From Caldicellulosiruptoraceae bacterium PP1 (GTDB lineage: Bacteria; Bacillota; Thermoanaerobacteria; Caldicellulosiruptorales; Caldicellulosiruptoraceae), in NCBI GenBank assembly GCA_041320695.1, contig JBGGOQ010000007.1:27096-91095 (forward strand): a DNA stretch of 64,000 nucleotides. Reading direction: 5' to 3'. How positions within the stretch are numbered: the stretch's first letter is position 1; the number at the start of each line of letters is the position of its first letter. Under the pieces are notes generated by a model. That model did not search any database and was not told the DNA's origin. It worked only from the letters and a program-made list of their open reading frames with translations. This document shows, piece after piece, positions 45,781 to 54,639 of the stretch. A program made the translations under genes and the position numbers.

Positions 45781-47919
45781 ATGAAAGGCATTATTATGGC
45801 TGGTGGATCTGGGACAAGACTTAGACCTTTAACTGCTGCTATACCAAAACCAATGATACCTTTCTTCAATAAACCTGTTATTGAATATGCTGTTGAGTTA
45901 TTAAAAAAACACAATATTTCAAAGATTGCTACAACTCTTCAGTATATGCCTGATAAAATAATAAATCACTTTGAAGATGGGAAAAAGTGGGATGTAGAGA
46001 TTAACCATTATATAGAAAAAGACCCTCTTGGAACAGCAGGAAGTGTGAAGAATGCAAAAGATTTTTTAGATACAACATTTGTTGTTCTAAGTGGCGATGG
46101 GATTACAGATGCAGACTTGACACAAGCATATAAATTTCATAAGGAAAGGCAAAGCAAAGTAACTATAATCTTGAAAGAAGTTGAAATACCTATAGAATAT
46201 GGTATAGTTTTAATTGATAAAGAAGGAAAGGTTCAAAAGTTTTTTGAAAAACCATCTTGGAGCGAGGTTTTCAGCAATTTAGCAAATACTGGAATCTATA
46301 TTATTGAACCAGAGATATTAGATTATATTGAAGATGGTAGGCCTTATGATTTTAGTAAGGATCTTTTCCCTAAGCTATTAACTCAAAAGATACCATTGTT
46401 CGGCTATGTAACAAAAGGATACTGGTGTGATATAGGTGATGTCTCAAGCTATATAAAAGCACATCAAGATGTCTTTAAAAGAGGGGGAATAGTAAATCTT
46501 AAGCTGCCTCAAACCCCTATTATTGGTAATAACTTCAATGTTAGTTCAAATGCCAAAATATCTCACAATGTTTTTATAGGAGATGAATGCTATATTGAAG
46601 ATGCCGAAATAGGTGAATATACTGTTATTGGAAATAATGTAAAAATAGGAAAAGGCACACAGATATCACACTCGATAATTTGGAATCAAAGCCATATAGG
46701 AGAACATTCTGAACTAAAAGGGTGTGTTATTTGTAATAAGGTATTTATTAAAGATTTTGTTAGGGTATATGAAAAGGCTGTAATAGGAAATGAAAACACA
46801 TTAAAAGATTATGTTGAAGTAAAGCCTGAGGTTAAAATATGGCCTAAAAAAGTTGTTGAATCAAATACAGTTGTTGACCAGAATGTATTCTGGGGAACAG
46901 AGGTAATAAAAAATGTTTTTTGGGTTAGAGGAATTGATGGGGAATTCAACATAGAGATAACTCCACAATTTGCTTTAAAACTTGGTAATTCAATAGGTTC
47001 TATTTTTGATAAAAATGCAAGGATTCTTATTGGTGATGATAAAACATCAAAAAGCAGTGTTATAAGAAAAGCAATTGAAACAGGGGCTCAGATTACTGGT
47101 GCAAGACTATTTAGAACAAGAAGCACAATACTACCTATTTTTAGGTATATTGTGCAAGATTTCTATGATGCGGGTGTTTATGTCAGAACAAGAGGAGATA
47201 ACCTCAAAATAGAAATTTTCGATACTAATGGTATTAATATTTCGAAGGAAATGGAAAGAAAGATAGAGAATCTGTTCATTACATGTGACTACCGAGAATC
47301 CCATGATGTATATTTTGTAAATGAACTTACAACCTCTCCTTATGAAATGTATTTTTCAAGAATTGAAAATAATTTTGATATTAATAAATTGAAAAATAGA
47401 AAGGTATGCTTTATATCTGAAGATAAAGAAATAATTAATCTTTTAGAAAACATTTCACAAAGATATCTTTTAAAATCAACATTAATCAGTGGAGAGTCAA
47501 ATGGATGTGTTAAATTTTTAAAGAACCTTTGTACCAATAACAATTATGAATTAGGGTTTGTAATAGATAGACAAGGTGAACATTTTTTGATGTCTTTTGA
47601 TAACTGCTCAATATATGGGGAAAAATTAAAAATGCTTTTAGCATTACTTGAAAAAAGAAAATATAAAAAGGAATTTGCAATACTTCCTGAATTCTTTAAA
47701 ACCTTTTTAAATGACCTTGAAAAACAGTTTTCTATTGAAATTAAATGGACTGATAATGAAATAAGAAACTATATAAAAACTCTTATAGCTGAAAATATCA
47801 ATTATTTTTTCTACTATGATGCAATTTCATCAATTCTATTAATTCTTGAAAATATAGATTTCGTAAAAGAGATAATTTCAAAATTTAAAACGCAAAAATT
47901 AGTTGAAATATATATGTAA
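45781..47919 (+). CDS. Sugar-1-phosphate nucleotidyltransferase with degenerate phosphohexomutase-like domain
   Basis: A 712-residue fusion. Residues 1-235 are a nucleotidyltransferase (MKGIIMAGGSGTRLRPLT, FVVLSGDGITDADL, GYWCDIGDVSSYI). About 250-370 is a left-handed beta-helix. The remainder aligns in layout with alpha-D-phosphohexomutase but lacks the Ser-His active loop (here DDKTSKSSVIRKA) and the DGDxDR metal loop (here FVIDRQGEHF). It probably makes NDP-mannose or NDP-glucose, with a regulatory or structural C-terminal part. The frame is open upstream into the glycosyltransferase; the ATG at 45781 fits the nucleotidyltransferase N terminus. Confidence 0.88.
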   Translation: MKGIIMAGGSGTRLRPLTAAIPKPMIPFFNKPVIEYAVELLKKHNISKIATTLQYMPDKIINHFEDGKKWDVEINHYIEKDPLGTAGSVKNAKDFLDTTFVVLSGDGITDADLTQAYKFHKERQSKVTIILKEVEIPIEYGIVLIDKEGKVQKFFEKPSWSEVFSNLANTGIYIIEPEILDYIEDGRPYDFSKDLFPKLLTQKIPLFGYVTKGYWCDIGDVSSYIKAHQDVFKRGGIVNLKLPQTPIIGNNFNVSSNAKISHNVFIGDECYIEDAEIGEYTVIGNNVKIGKGTQISHSIIWNQSHIGEHSELKGCVICNKVFIKDFVRVYEKAVIGNENTLKDYVEVKPEVKIWPKKVVESNTVVDQNVFWGTEVIKNVFWVRGIDGEFNIEITPQFALKLGNSIGSIFDKNARILIGDDKTSKSSVIRKAIETGAQITGARLFRTRSTILPIFRYIVQDFYDAGVYVRTRGDNLKIEIFDTNGINISKEMERKIENLFITCDYRESHDVYFVNELTTSPYEMYFSRIENNFDINKLKNRKVCFISEDKEIINLLENISQRYLLKSTLISGESNGCVKFLKNLCTNNNYELGFVIDRQGEHFLMSFDNCSIYGEKLKMLLALLEKRKYKKEFAILPEFFKTFLNDLEKQFSIEIKWTDNEIRNYIKTLIAENINYFFYYDAISSILLILENIDFVKEIISKFKTQKLVEIYM

Positions 47920-47928
47920 TTCTATAAG

Positions 47929-47960
47929 CTGAGGTTAATATTAACAGCCTCAGTTTTTTG
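47929..47960 (+). terminator. Rho-independent terminator
   Basis: Stem CTGAGG (47929-47934) / CCTCAG (47948-47953) with an inner TTAAT/ATTAA pairing, followed by TTTTTTG. Confidence 0.85.
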
Positions 47961-48010
47961 TTTTGGGTATATAATATAATAAGCAAATAAGTTTAAAGAG
48001 AGTGATAATA

Positions 48011-50491
48011 TTGTTATATAGAGCTTTTATTGATGGCCATTATCAAATAACAGTTATACTATCAGATATGATAAGTACTATTAATACTGATGAATTTAAA
48101 GTTAATATAGACTATGATACTATTGATATAGAAAAGGTTGAAAAAATTATACTACATGAAAAAAATAATGAACAGGCTGAAAAAAGAGGATATGAGATCT
48201 GTGAGGAATTCAATAAGATAAGATTCGTACTTAAAGAAGGTATGCATGATTTTCATTTGCGTAAAGCAAAGAAAAGTATGTATATTGTTGGTGATATGAA
48301 CGATTGGAAACTAAGCTCAGATTGGGAGCTTATTTGGAACAAACGAAGTTCACGATATGAGCTTATCAAAGATATAAATGACGTACAATTTGGATATAGA
48401 TTTAAATTTGCAGAAAATACAAATATTGATTTATGGTATCCCAAAGGTTTTGGAAATGATATAGTTATAGAAAACTATTTTGATAGGGACCATGCTCTTA
48501 CTAATAAAATAAAGATTACAACATCACAAAGACTTCTGCCAAACCTAAAATATGCTATAACCTATAAAAACAAAACCATTTTTGCAAGACCAAGGGATAT
48601 TTTAAATCAAGAGGATTATTTTTTCTACGATGAACTTGGTTGTTTTTATTCAGATGATAAAACAGAATTTAGAGTATGGGCACCAACTGCATACAAAGTA
48701 ATTTTAAATCTATATGACGCAAATGAGGCATTTTTAGCTTCTTATGATATGAAAAGAAGTGGGAATGGAACTTGGAAAAGGATTATAGATAACAACCTAA
48801 AAAATCATTACTATCTTTATGAAGTGTGGCATTATAATTATGATGAGGAAACTGGTTATAAGGTATATTTTACTCCAGACCCATATTCAAAAGCGTCATC
48901 TAAAAATTCTGGTAAGACTTTAATATTTGATGATGCTGATATACAAATTGATGGGTGGGATAATGATACCTTTTTAAGTGGTATTGATTCTCAAACAGAT
49001 GCCATAATTTATGAAATGCATGTTAGAGATTTTACAATTGATTCAACCACAAATATTGAAGATAAAAAAAGAGGAACATTCTTAGGTTTGTGTGAAGGAG
49101 GATATTATAAAACAAATATCTCAACATCACTTTATCATTTAAAAGATTTAAATATCACACATGTACATTTGCTTCCAATAAATGATTTCGGAAGTGTTGA
49201 TGAGAATAACACAGATAAAAAATACAATTGGGGGTATGATCCAGTTTTATATCAAACTGTTGAAGGTTGGCTTTCATCAGATAGAGAAGACAGACTAAAG
49301 CCTATAATTGAGCTTAGAACAATGATAAAAAAACTACATGAGAACAATATTGGTGTTATTATGGATATTGTTTTTAACCATACTTATAACAAAAACGGTG
49401 AGTTTTTTTCTATATTTGATAAGATAGTTCCAGAGTATTTTTATAGAGTGAATGATTATGGCGAATACTCAAATGCCTCTGGTTGTGGCAATGAGATAGA
49501 TTCTGAAAAACCAATGGTAAGAAAATATATTTTAGACACAATACTTTATTGGTGCAAGAACTTTCATATTGATGGTTTCAGATTTGATTTAATGGGGCTT
49601 TTAGATATTAATACAATTAGAACCATAGCAAAAGAAGTTAGAAAAGTTAACCCTAAAGCACTTATATATGGAGAAGGTTGGGTAATGGACAATTCGTTGT
49701 GCCTCATAGAAGAAAGAATGAATATAGAGTCTTCAGGGCATCAAGGATATGATATAGGCATGTTTAACGACAGAATAAGAGATGCAATAAGAGGGGATTT
49801 AGATGGATATAAAACAGGTTATATGCATGGCAATATAGAGTCAGTTGAAAAAGTGAAACAAGGTGTAAAAGGAGGAATTGATGATTTTGCATTAAATCCT
49901 ACAGAATGTGTAAATTATGTTTCATGCCACGATAATTTAAGTTTATGGGATAAGGCATTTAAGACAATGCAGGGAGACGATTTTTACTATATTGATAGGG
50001 CTTGTAGATTTGCTAATGGAATAGTATTAACATCTCAAGGTGTTCCTTTTTTACATGGTGGTGTGGAGTTTAATAGAAACAAAAAAGGTATTGCAAATAC
50101 CTATAATAAGCCTGATGAAATAAATAAAATTAATTGGAGATTAAAGGAACGATACTATGATACATTTATTTATTATAAAGAATTAATTAATTTAAGACGA
50201 AATCATCCAGCATTTAGAATGAAAACTGCAGGAGAAATAAAAAAATATCTTAAGTTTATACAAAGCCCAGAAGGTGTTGTTGCATTTGAAATTACTTATC
50301 CCTATGATACATGGAAACATATTATTGTTGCTTACAATCCATTTAGAGAAATAGAGGTTTTACCACTAAGAGAAGGAAAATGGAAAGTAGCTGTTGAAGA
50401 TGCCACAGTATTTAAATATAACTACAAAGAAGTAATAGGTAGTGTAGAACTTTCACCATTAAGTATTTTTATAGCTTTTAAAGATGAATAA
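48011..50491 (+). CDS. pulA: Type I pullulanase, GH13 family
   Basis: An 826-residue debranching enzyme for alpha-1,6 links of pullulan, glycogen or limit dextrin. N-terminal carbohydrate-binding and CBM48-like domains precede a GH13 barrel with the pullulanase signature YNWGYDPVLY, DIVFNHTYN, nucleophile D526 (GFRFDLMG), acid/base E555 (YGEGW) and transition-state stabiliser D641 (SCHDN). No signal peptide, so intracellular. TTG at 48011 is preferred as start because AGAGAGTGA (47997-48005) is well spaced; a GTG at 48002 lies inside it. It is bounded by terminators on both sides. Confidence 0.94.
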   Translation: MLYRAFIDGHYQITVILSDMISTINTDEFKVNIDYDTIDIEKVEKIILHEKNNEQAEKRGYEICEEFNKIRFVLKEGMHDFHLRKAKKSMYIVGDMNDWKLSSDWELIWNKRSSRYELIKDINDVQFGYRFKFAENTNIDLWYPKGFGNDIVIENYFDRDHALTNKIKITTSQRLLPNLKYAITYKNKTIFARPRDILNQEDYFFYDELGCFYSDDKTEFRVWAPTAYKVILNLYDANEAFLASYDMKRSGNGTWKRIIDNNLKNHYYLYEVWHYNYDEETGYKVYFTPDPYSKASSKNSGKTLIFDDADIQIDGWDNDTFLSGIDSQTDAIIYEMHVRDFTIDSTTNIEDKKRGTFLGLCEGGYYKTNISTSLYHLKDLNITHVHLLPINDFGSVDENNTDKKYNWGYDPVLYQTVEGWLSSDREDRLKPIIELRTMIKKLHENNIGVIMDIVFNHTYNKNGEFFSIFDKIVPEYFYRVNDYGEYSNASGCGNEIDSEKPMVRKYILDTILYWCKNFHIDGFRFDLMGLLDINTIRTIAKEVRKVNPKALIYGEGWVMDNSLCLIEERMNIESSGHQGYDIGMFNDRIRDAIRGDLDGYKTGYMHGNIESVEKVKQGVKGGIDDFALNPTECVNYVSCHDNLSLWDKAFKTMQGDDFYYIDRACRFANGIVLTSQGVPFLHGGVEFNRNKKGIANTYNKPDEINKINWRLKERYYDTFIYYKELINLRRNHPAFRMKTAGEIKKYLKFIQSPEGVVAFEITYPYDTWKHIIVAYNPFREIEVLPLREGKWKVAVEDATVFKYNYKEVIGSVELSPLSIFIAFKDE

Positions 50492-50497
50492 AAATAG

Positions 50498-50535
50498 GAG
50501 GCTGTCTAAATAGATGTTAGACAGTCTCTATTTTT
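50498..50535. terminator. Terminator between convergent pullulanase and DUF58 genes
   Basis: 12-bp stem GAGGCTGTCTAA / TTAGACAGTCTC with one G-U pair (50498-50509, 50517-50528), then TATTTTT. It overlaps the stop of the DUF58 gene by one base. Confidence 0.8.
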
Positions 50536-51649
50536 CAGAAAGATAGTATATATTTGTATAAGGTAACTCTATTTCTTTTTTATCATAATATTTTAACAAT
50601 AAGATGGTAAATCTTATACCCTTTTGACTAAATATTCTAATATATTCTTCTATTTCTTTATTTATAAAACATGTGATTAATACAACCTCTTTATATGATT
50701 GGGTTTTTAATATATTATAAAACAATGTCTCAATATACTCTGTAATCTCAATTTTTATCCTTGCTAAGATTTCAAAAATTTTAATAATCTGGAGAGATTC
50801 TCTTGATGGAAAAATATAATCAATAGCTTCTTGTGTTTCTTCATTTTTTGCGTTAGTAGCAAAACCGACAGATATACCTGATTGAATAAGGTCTTTTGCC
50901 AAAGATGCACAAACCTTTATACCAAATTCAATGACACTTTTATCAAGAACATCTTTTCTTTCAAACTCATTTGATTGAACGTTCAAAATGATAATAGCAT
51001 CTCCAGATGAAGTATATTCATATTTATTTACCAAAAGGGTTCCTGATTTTGCAGAATAATTCCAATTAATTCTATTGAATGAATCATAAGTTTGATATTC
51101 TCTAATGCCTGCAAAATGAAAATTATCCTCTACCAAAAATCTTTTGACAATTGTTTCACCTATCAAACTTGAGCGAGGTTTAACATAATTGTTTATATTT
51201 ATTATTTGAGGATAAACAACAACCGAGCTATTGAAATAAAATACCTTATCAGAGGTAGTAAGGCCAAATAAATCACCAGTTACTAAAAAAACCTTATCAA
51301 GTTTATAAAATCCTCTTTTGGTTGCTATAAATGAATGTTTTCTAATTATTTGCTGAAAAGGGAGAAGAAAAAAGATACTTGTATATCTCAACTTATCTCG
51401 TATAACATAATTTTTACCATCATCCATAAGAAAATTTGAAGATATTTCAAACTCAGATTTTACCCAGGGAAGTGGCAACAACTTTCCATTATAAATTTTC
51501 TCAATAATATGAATTTTTTCTCCTTCATACAGTGTTTTTTCCTCAAAGTAAATATCATAATTAATATTACTTAAGCTATGACATTTTATAATATAGATAT
51601 TTAGGCTAAATAAAACTAAGAATATAATAAGTAACCAAAAAGAACCCAT
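50528..51649 (-). CDS. DUF58 domain protein
   Basis: About 373 residues. An N-terminal hydrophobic segment (FWLLIIFLVLFSLNIYIIK) anchors it in the membrane. A beta-rich region follows, then the DUF58 signature GIREYQTYDSFNRINWNYSA near the middle, and a von-Willebrand-like C-terminal half. DUF58 genes usually sit with MoxR ATPase and transglutaminase genes; neither is here. The frame opens at 51691 without a ribosome site, whereas TAGGAG fits the ATG at 51649. It lies upstream of, and converges on, pullulanase. Role unknown, possibly in cell-envelope assembly. Confidence 0.85.
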   Translation of the reverse strand: MGSFWLLIIFLVLFSLNIYIIKCHSLSNINYDIYFEEKTLYEGEKIHIIEKIYNGKLLPLPWVKSEFEISSNFLMDDGKNYVIRDKLRYTSIFFLLPFQQIIRKHSFIATKRGFYKLDKVFLVTGDLFGLTTSDKVFYFNSSVVVYPQIININNYVKPRSSLIGETIVKRFLVEDNFHFAGIREYQTYDSFNRINWNYSAKSGTLLVNKYEYTSSGDAIIILNVQSNEFERKDVLDKSVIEFGIKVCASLAKDLIQSGISVGFATNAKNEETQEAIDYIFPSRESLQIIKIFEILARIKIEITEYIETLFYNILKTQSYKEVVLITCFINKEIEEYIRIFSQKGIRFTILLLKYYDKKEIELPYTNIYYLSEK

Positions 51650-51711
51650 AACTAAACTCCTAAATTTTATCTTTATAATATTTATTTCCATTTTACAATA
51701 AATTAGAATAA

Positions 51712-51760
51712 ATAAAAAGGAGGCTTTCCCATAAGATATAAGTGGATAGCCCCTTTTTTT
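51712..51760 (-). terminator. Terminator after pspA
   Basis: Imperfect stem GGAGGCTTTCC (51719-51729) / GGATAGCCCC (51744-51753) with one bulge and one mismatch. Read on the minus strand it is followed by TTTTTATTTATT, 80 bp after the pspA stop. A T-run on the plus strand makes it potentially bidirectional. Confidence 0.65.
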
Positions 51761-51839
51761 ACAAAATAAAGTTATTATTTACTGAGTTTCATCTATATAT
51801 TGTAAAAAAATTTAGAATTATGTTTATTGACAGTCTCTT

Positions 51840-52508
51840 TTACTTACCCATTTGTTCTTTTAATTTTTTAAGTTCTTCTAAAGCATCAGCATCATCATTT
51901 TCAAGTTCTTTAAATCTATCTTCCAATGTTTTGCTTACATTATTAAGTTCATCCATAGCTTCTGCTCTTGCCTCTTTTTGTTCAATCTTTTGAGCCATTC
52001 TTTCAAATGAATCAAACTTTGATGTATCAGTAATTTTACTCATAGTTTCACTAATTGTAGCTTGAGCATCTGCTCTTTTACTTCGAGCAATTAGTAAATC
52101 TTTCTTCCTTTTTGCTTCTTCAATCTTATCCTCAAGAAGTCTAAGCCCATCCTTTAACTTCTCAACAGCTTCATGTTGTGCATCATATTGTTTTTGATAA
52201 TCGTTTGCAAGGTTTTCATATTCCTTTTTGCGTTTTAAAGCTTCAAGAGCAAGTTCATCTTCACCTTTTGCTACTGCAAGTTCAGCTTTTTTCTGCCAAT
52301 CCTCAGCAAGTTTTCTGTTCTCTTCAACCTTTTTCTGAAGAATCTTTTCATCAGCTATGGCATTTGCAACTTCAACTTTAGCCTTTTCAAGCTGTTCTTG
52401 CATGTCAATTATAAGCTGGTTTAGCATTTTCTCTGGATCTTCTGCTTTATCAATTAAGTCATTGATATTAGCCTTTATAAGCTGTGCAATTCTACCAAAT
52501 ACACCCAT
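51840..52508 (-). CDS. pspA: PspA/IM30 (Vipp1-like) membrane-stress protein
   Basis: A 222-residue ESCRT-III-like protein. The N-terminal amphipathic helix MGVFGRIAQLIKANINDLID is followed by the typical DKAEDPEKMLNQLIIDMQEQ and a long charged coiled coil ending KKLKEQMGK. It binds and stabilises the inner membrane face. The frame opens at 52622, but GGAGGT supports the ATG at 52508. It is 25 bp downstream of a TPM-domain gene in the same operon, a pairing seen in other bacteria and consistent with envelope stress functions. Confidence 0.95.
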   Translation of the reverse strand: MGVFGRIAQLIKANINDLIDKAEDPEKMLNQLIIDMQEQLEKAKVEVANAIADEKILQKKVEENRKLAEDWQKKAELAVAKGEDELALEALKRKKEYENLANDYQKQYDAQHEAVEKLKDGLRLLEDKIEEAKRKKDLLIARSKRADAQATISETMSKITDTSKFDSFERMAQKIEQKEARAEAMDELNNVSKTLEDRFKELENDDADALEELKKLKEQMGK

Positions 52509-52533
52509 TTTTTTAACCTCCAAAATATATTTT

Positions 52534-54456
52534 TTACCAACTTGATGTATTGTCATCAGAATTGAAACTTCCGCCATCTGATGACCAACCATTGCTATCA
52601 GAATTATCAAAGCCAGAGTCATTTGAATCCCAATTATTTCCTACATCAAAATTACCTCCAAAATTATGATGATGATGACCAAAGTTATGGAAAACTTCTT
52701 TTGTAAGCATACCAAAAAGCATCATAGGAAGTAAGCCATCAAACATTTCAGAGATATTTTTACCACCAAAAATATCTTTGTAATCAAAATTGTTTTTACT
52801 TAATATATTTTTCATAATTGCTTCTGCTTCAACATATTCTCTTTTGAACTCATCGAAATCACATTCTAATAAGTTTTCTTTCAAGATATCTTCCTTCTTT
52901 TTTAGTATCATATAATCCTCATTATATAGAATATTTCCCTTAGCCTTTTCTAAGAATGAAGAAAAGTCATCTAATAATTTTTTACAGTCAAGATAATCTT
53001 TTTTGAATCTATCAAATGTATTTCTTAGGTCATTTATACTACTCTCAATATTTTTAATATCATTTTTTCTTATATATTCTTCAATCTCTGAAATTTTTAT
53101 ATCAATGGTATAAAATCTAATGTTGCTAAAGCTTTCATATTCTCTTTTGATATTATCAAACTCATTCTTTAATTTATCTAATTTTTCCTTTTCTAACTTA
53201 TATTTTTCATTTATATCATCTTCATATTTTTTTAACTTTTGAGTAAGGCTTAAAGCTCGCAACAAAATATTTATATCATTGCTTTGCTTTGCATCTTTTA
53301 AAATATTATTATACTCATTGTTTATCTCATCAAATTGGTTTTTCGACATACTATTTTTTATTGAATATATATTTTTTTCGTAAACTTTTATAAGCTCAGT
53401 TACTATGTTGCTTTCAAAAACTTCATATTCTGATGAACTCAAATCCTTGGCTTTTGTAATAATGCTATCAAGCTCAAGTAGGTTTTCTAAATATTTTTCG
53501 ATAATTTTATTATCATCAAAATTTTTAATATTATCAAAATGGTCTTTAAAGTATTCTGGATTTTTAAATTGAGAAATTAGCTTATCTATTTTCCTTTTAT
53601 CTTCTATCTCATTTTGAATTTTATCTTCGTTTTCCTTTGAAACCTTTAAAATACCATCAATTTCTTCATCAAGTATTGAACATACATTAATAAATGCCTT
53701 GTAGAGATTTTCAGAATAGCTTTCTTTCAGCCTGTTATAATAATCCTGAAGCTTTGAATAATTTTCAACAATATCATCATATTTCATTTTGATACTGTCA
53801 TCATTCATATATAAACCTATATATTTAAGTTCATCATCTAATTTTAAAATCTTACCGGCAATATCATTAAATTTATCTTCACATATTGCTAAGTTTCTTT
53901 TAATCCTTTTTCTATTCTGAATTTTGAAAATTATAGTAAATAATACTATTACAACTGCTAAAAAGACCACAAAAGGTAAAGGGTCTACCTTAGACTTATT
54001 TTTAGTTTCTAAAGAAGAACTGTTATTTTTAATTAAAACCTGATTTTGTATTCCTTCTACAGTGTTCTCAATTGCATCATAAAACCTTCCACTTTTTGCA
54101 TAAGAGACAAAGTATCTATCTAATATTTCCTTTGGTGTAAGGTTTGATTTTAGATTGCTACCAAGGTATAAAGAGGCATTCCTTTTTGAATAAGAAATAA
54201 GAAGCAAAGCAGATGTATTACTTATTTTTTTCTTTTCAATGTATTCATTTTTAAACAATTCTTTATTTTCTATTGTATTTCTAATAACAACAAAAACCTT
54301 AATATCCTTTGCCTGTATAGATTCATTAAGCTTATTTGCCTGATCAGATGTTAATATATCTGTTTGATTATCCACATATATTTCAGAAGCAAAGGTATAA
54401 ACAAAAAACAATGTAAAAGCTAATAACAAAAATATAGCAATTAATCTTTTATTCAT
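52534..54456 (-). CDS. TPM-domain membrane protein with long coiled coil
   Basis: A 640-residue protein. Signal peptide or anchor (IAIFLLLAFTLFFVYTFASE), then an extracytoplasmic TPM (YgcG-type) domain with VDNQTDILTSDQANKLNESI, a membrane segment near 175-195 (LPFVVFLAVVIVLFTIIF), about 370 residues of cytoplasmic coiled coil, and a His/Gly/Asn/Ser/Asp-rich tail (GHHHHNFGGNF, DNTSSW). AAAAGGGGATAA precedes the ATG at 54456. It is co-transcribed with pspA. The long coiled coil suggests physical coupling to PspA across the membrane, which is inference. Confidence 0.88.
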   Translation of the reverse strand: MNKRLIAIFLLLAFTLFFVYTFASEIYVDNQTDILTSDQANKLNESIQAKDIKVFVVIRNTIENKELFKNEYIEKKKISNTSALLLISYSKRNASLYLGSNLKSNLTPKEILDRYFVSYAKSGRFYDAIENTVEGIQNQVLIKNNSSSLETKNKSKVDPLPFVVFLAVVIVLFTIIFKIQNRKRIKRNLAICEDKFNDIAGKILKLDDELKYIGLYMNDDSIKMKYDDIVENYSKLQDYYNRLKESYSENLYKAFINVCSILDEEIDGILKVSKENEDKIQNEIEDKRKIDKLISQFKNPEYFKDHFDNIKNFDDNKIIEKYLENLLELDSIITKAKDLSSSEYEVFESNIVTELIKVYEKNIYSIKNSMSKNQFDEINNEYNNILKDAKQSNDINILLRALSLTQKLKKYEDDINEKYKLEKEKLDKLKNEFDNIKREYESFSNIRFYTIDIKISEIEEYIRKNDIKNIESSINDLRNTFDRFKKDYLDCKKLLDDFSSFLEKAKGNILYNEDYMILKKKEDILKENLLECDFDEFKREYVEAEAIMKNILSKNNFDYKDIFGGKNISEMFDGLLPMMLFGMLTKEVFHNFGHHHHNFGGNFDVGNNWDSNDSGFDNSDSNGWSSDGGSFNSDDNTSSW

Positions 54457-54557
54457 TGTATTATCCCCTTTTATTCTATCTATATTAACTCTATCACATA
54501 ACAATATATTTTTATACCCACTTTTTAAAAATTTAATTAATATAAATATTTAAAATT

Positions 54558-54599
54558 ACCGAAAACGTTATTGAAATGTTTCAAATTAATTTTTATAAT
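54558..54599 (+). promoter_or_regulatory. Promoter and LacI-type operator of the GH65 gene
   Basis: Promoter TTGAAA (54571-54576), 17-bp spacer, TATAAT (54594-54599). The sequence ACCGAAAACGTTATTGA at 54558-54574 overlaps the -35 and shares CGAAAACGTT with the site at 57051, a LacI-family operator core. Confidence 0.65.
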
Positions 54600-54639
54600 A
54601 AAAATATATTAATTAAGAGAAGTTTAGGAGGCATTATTT

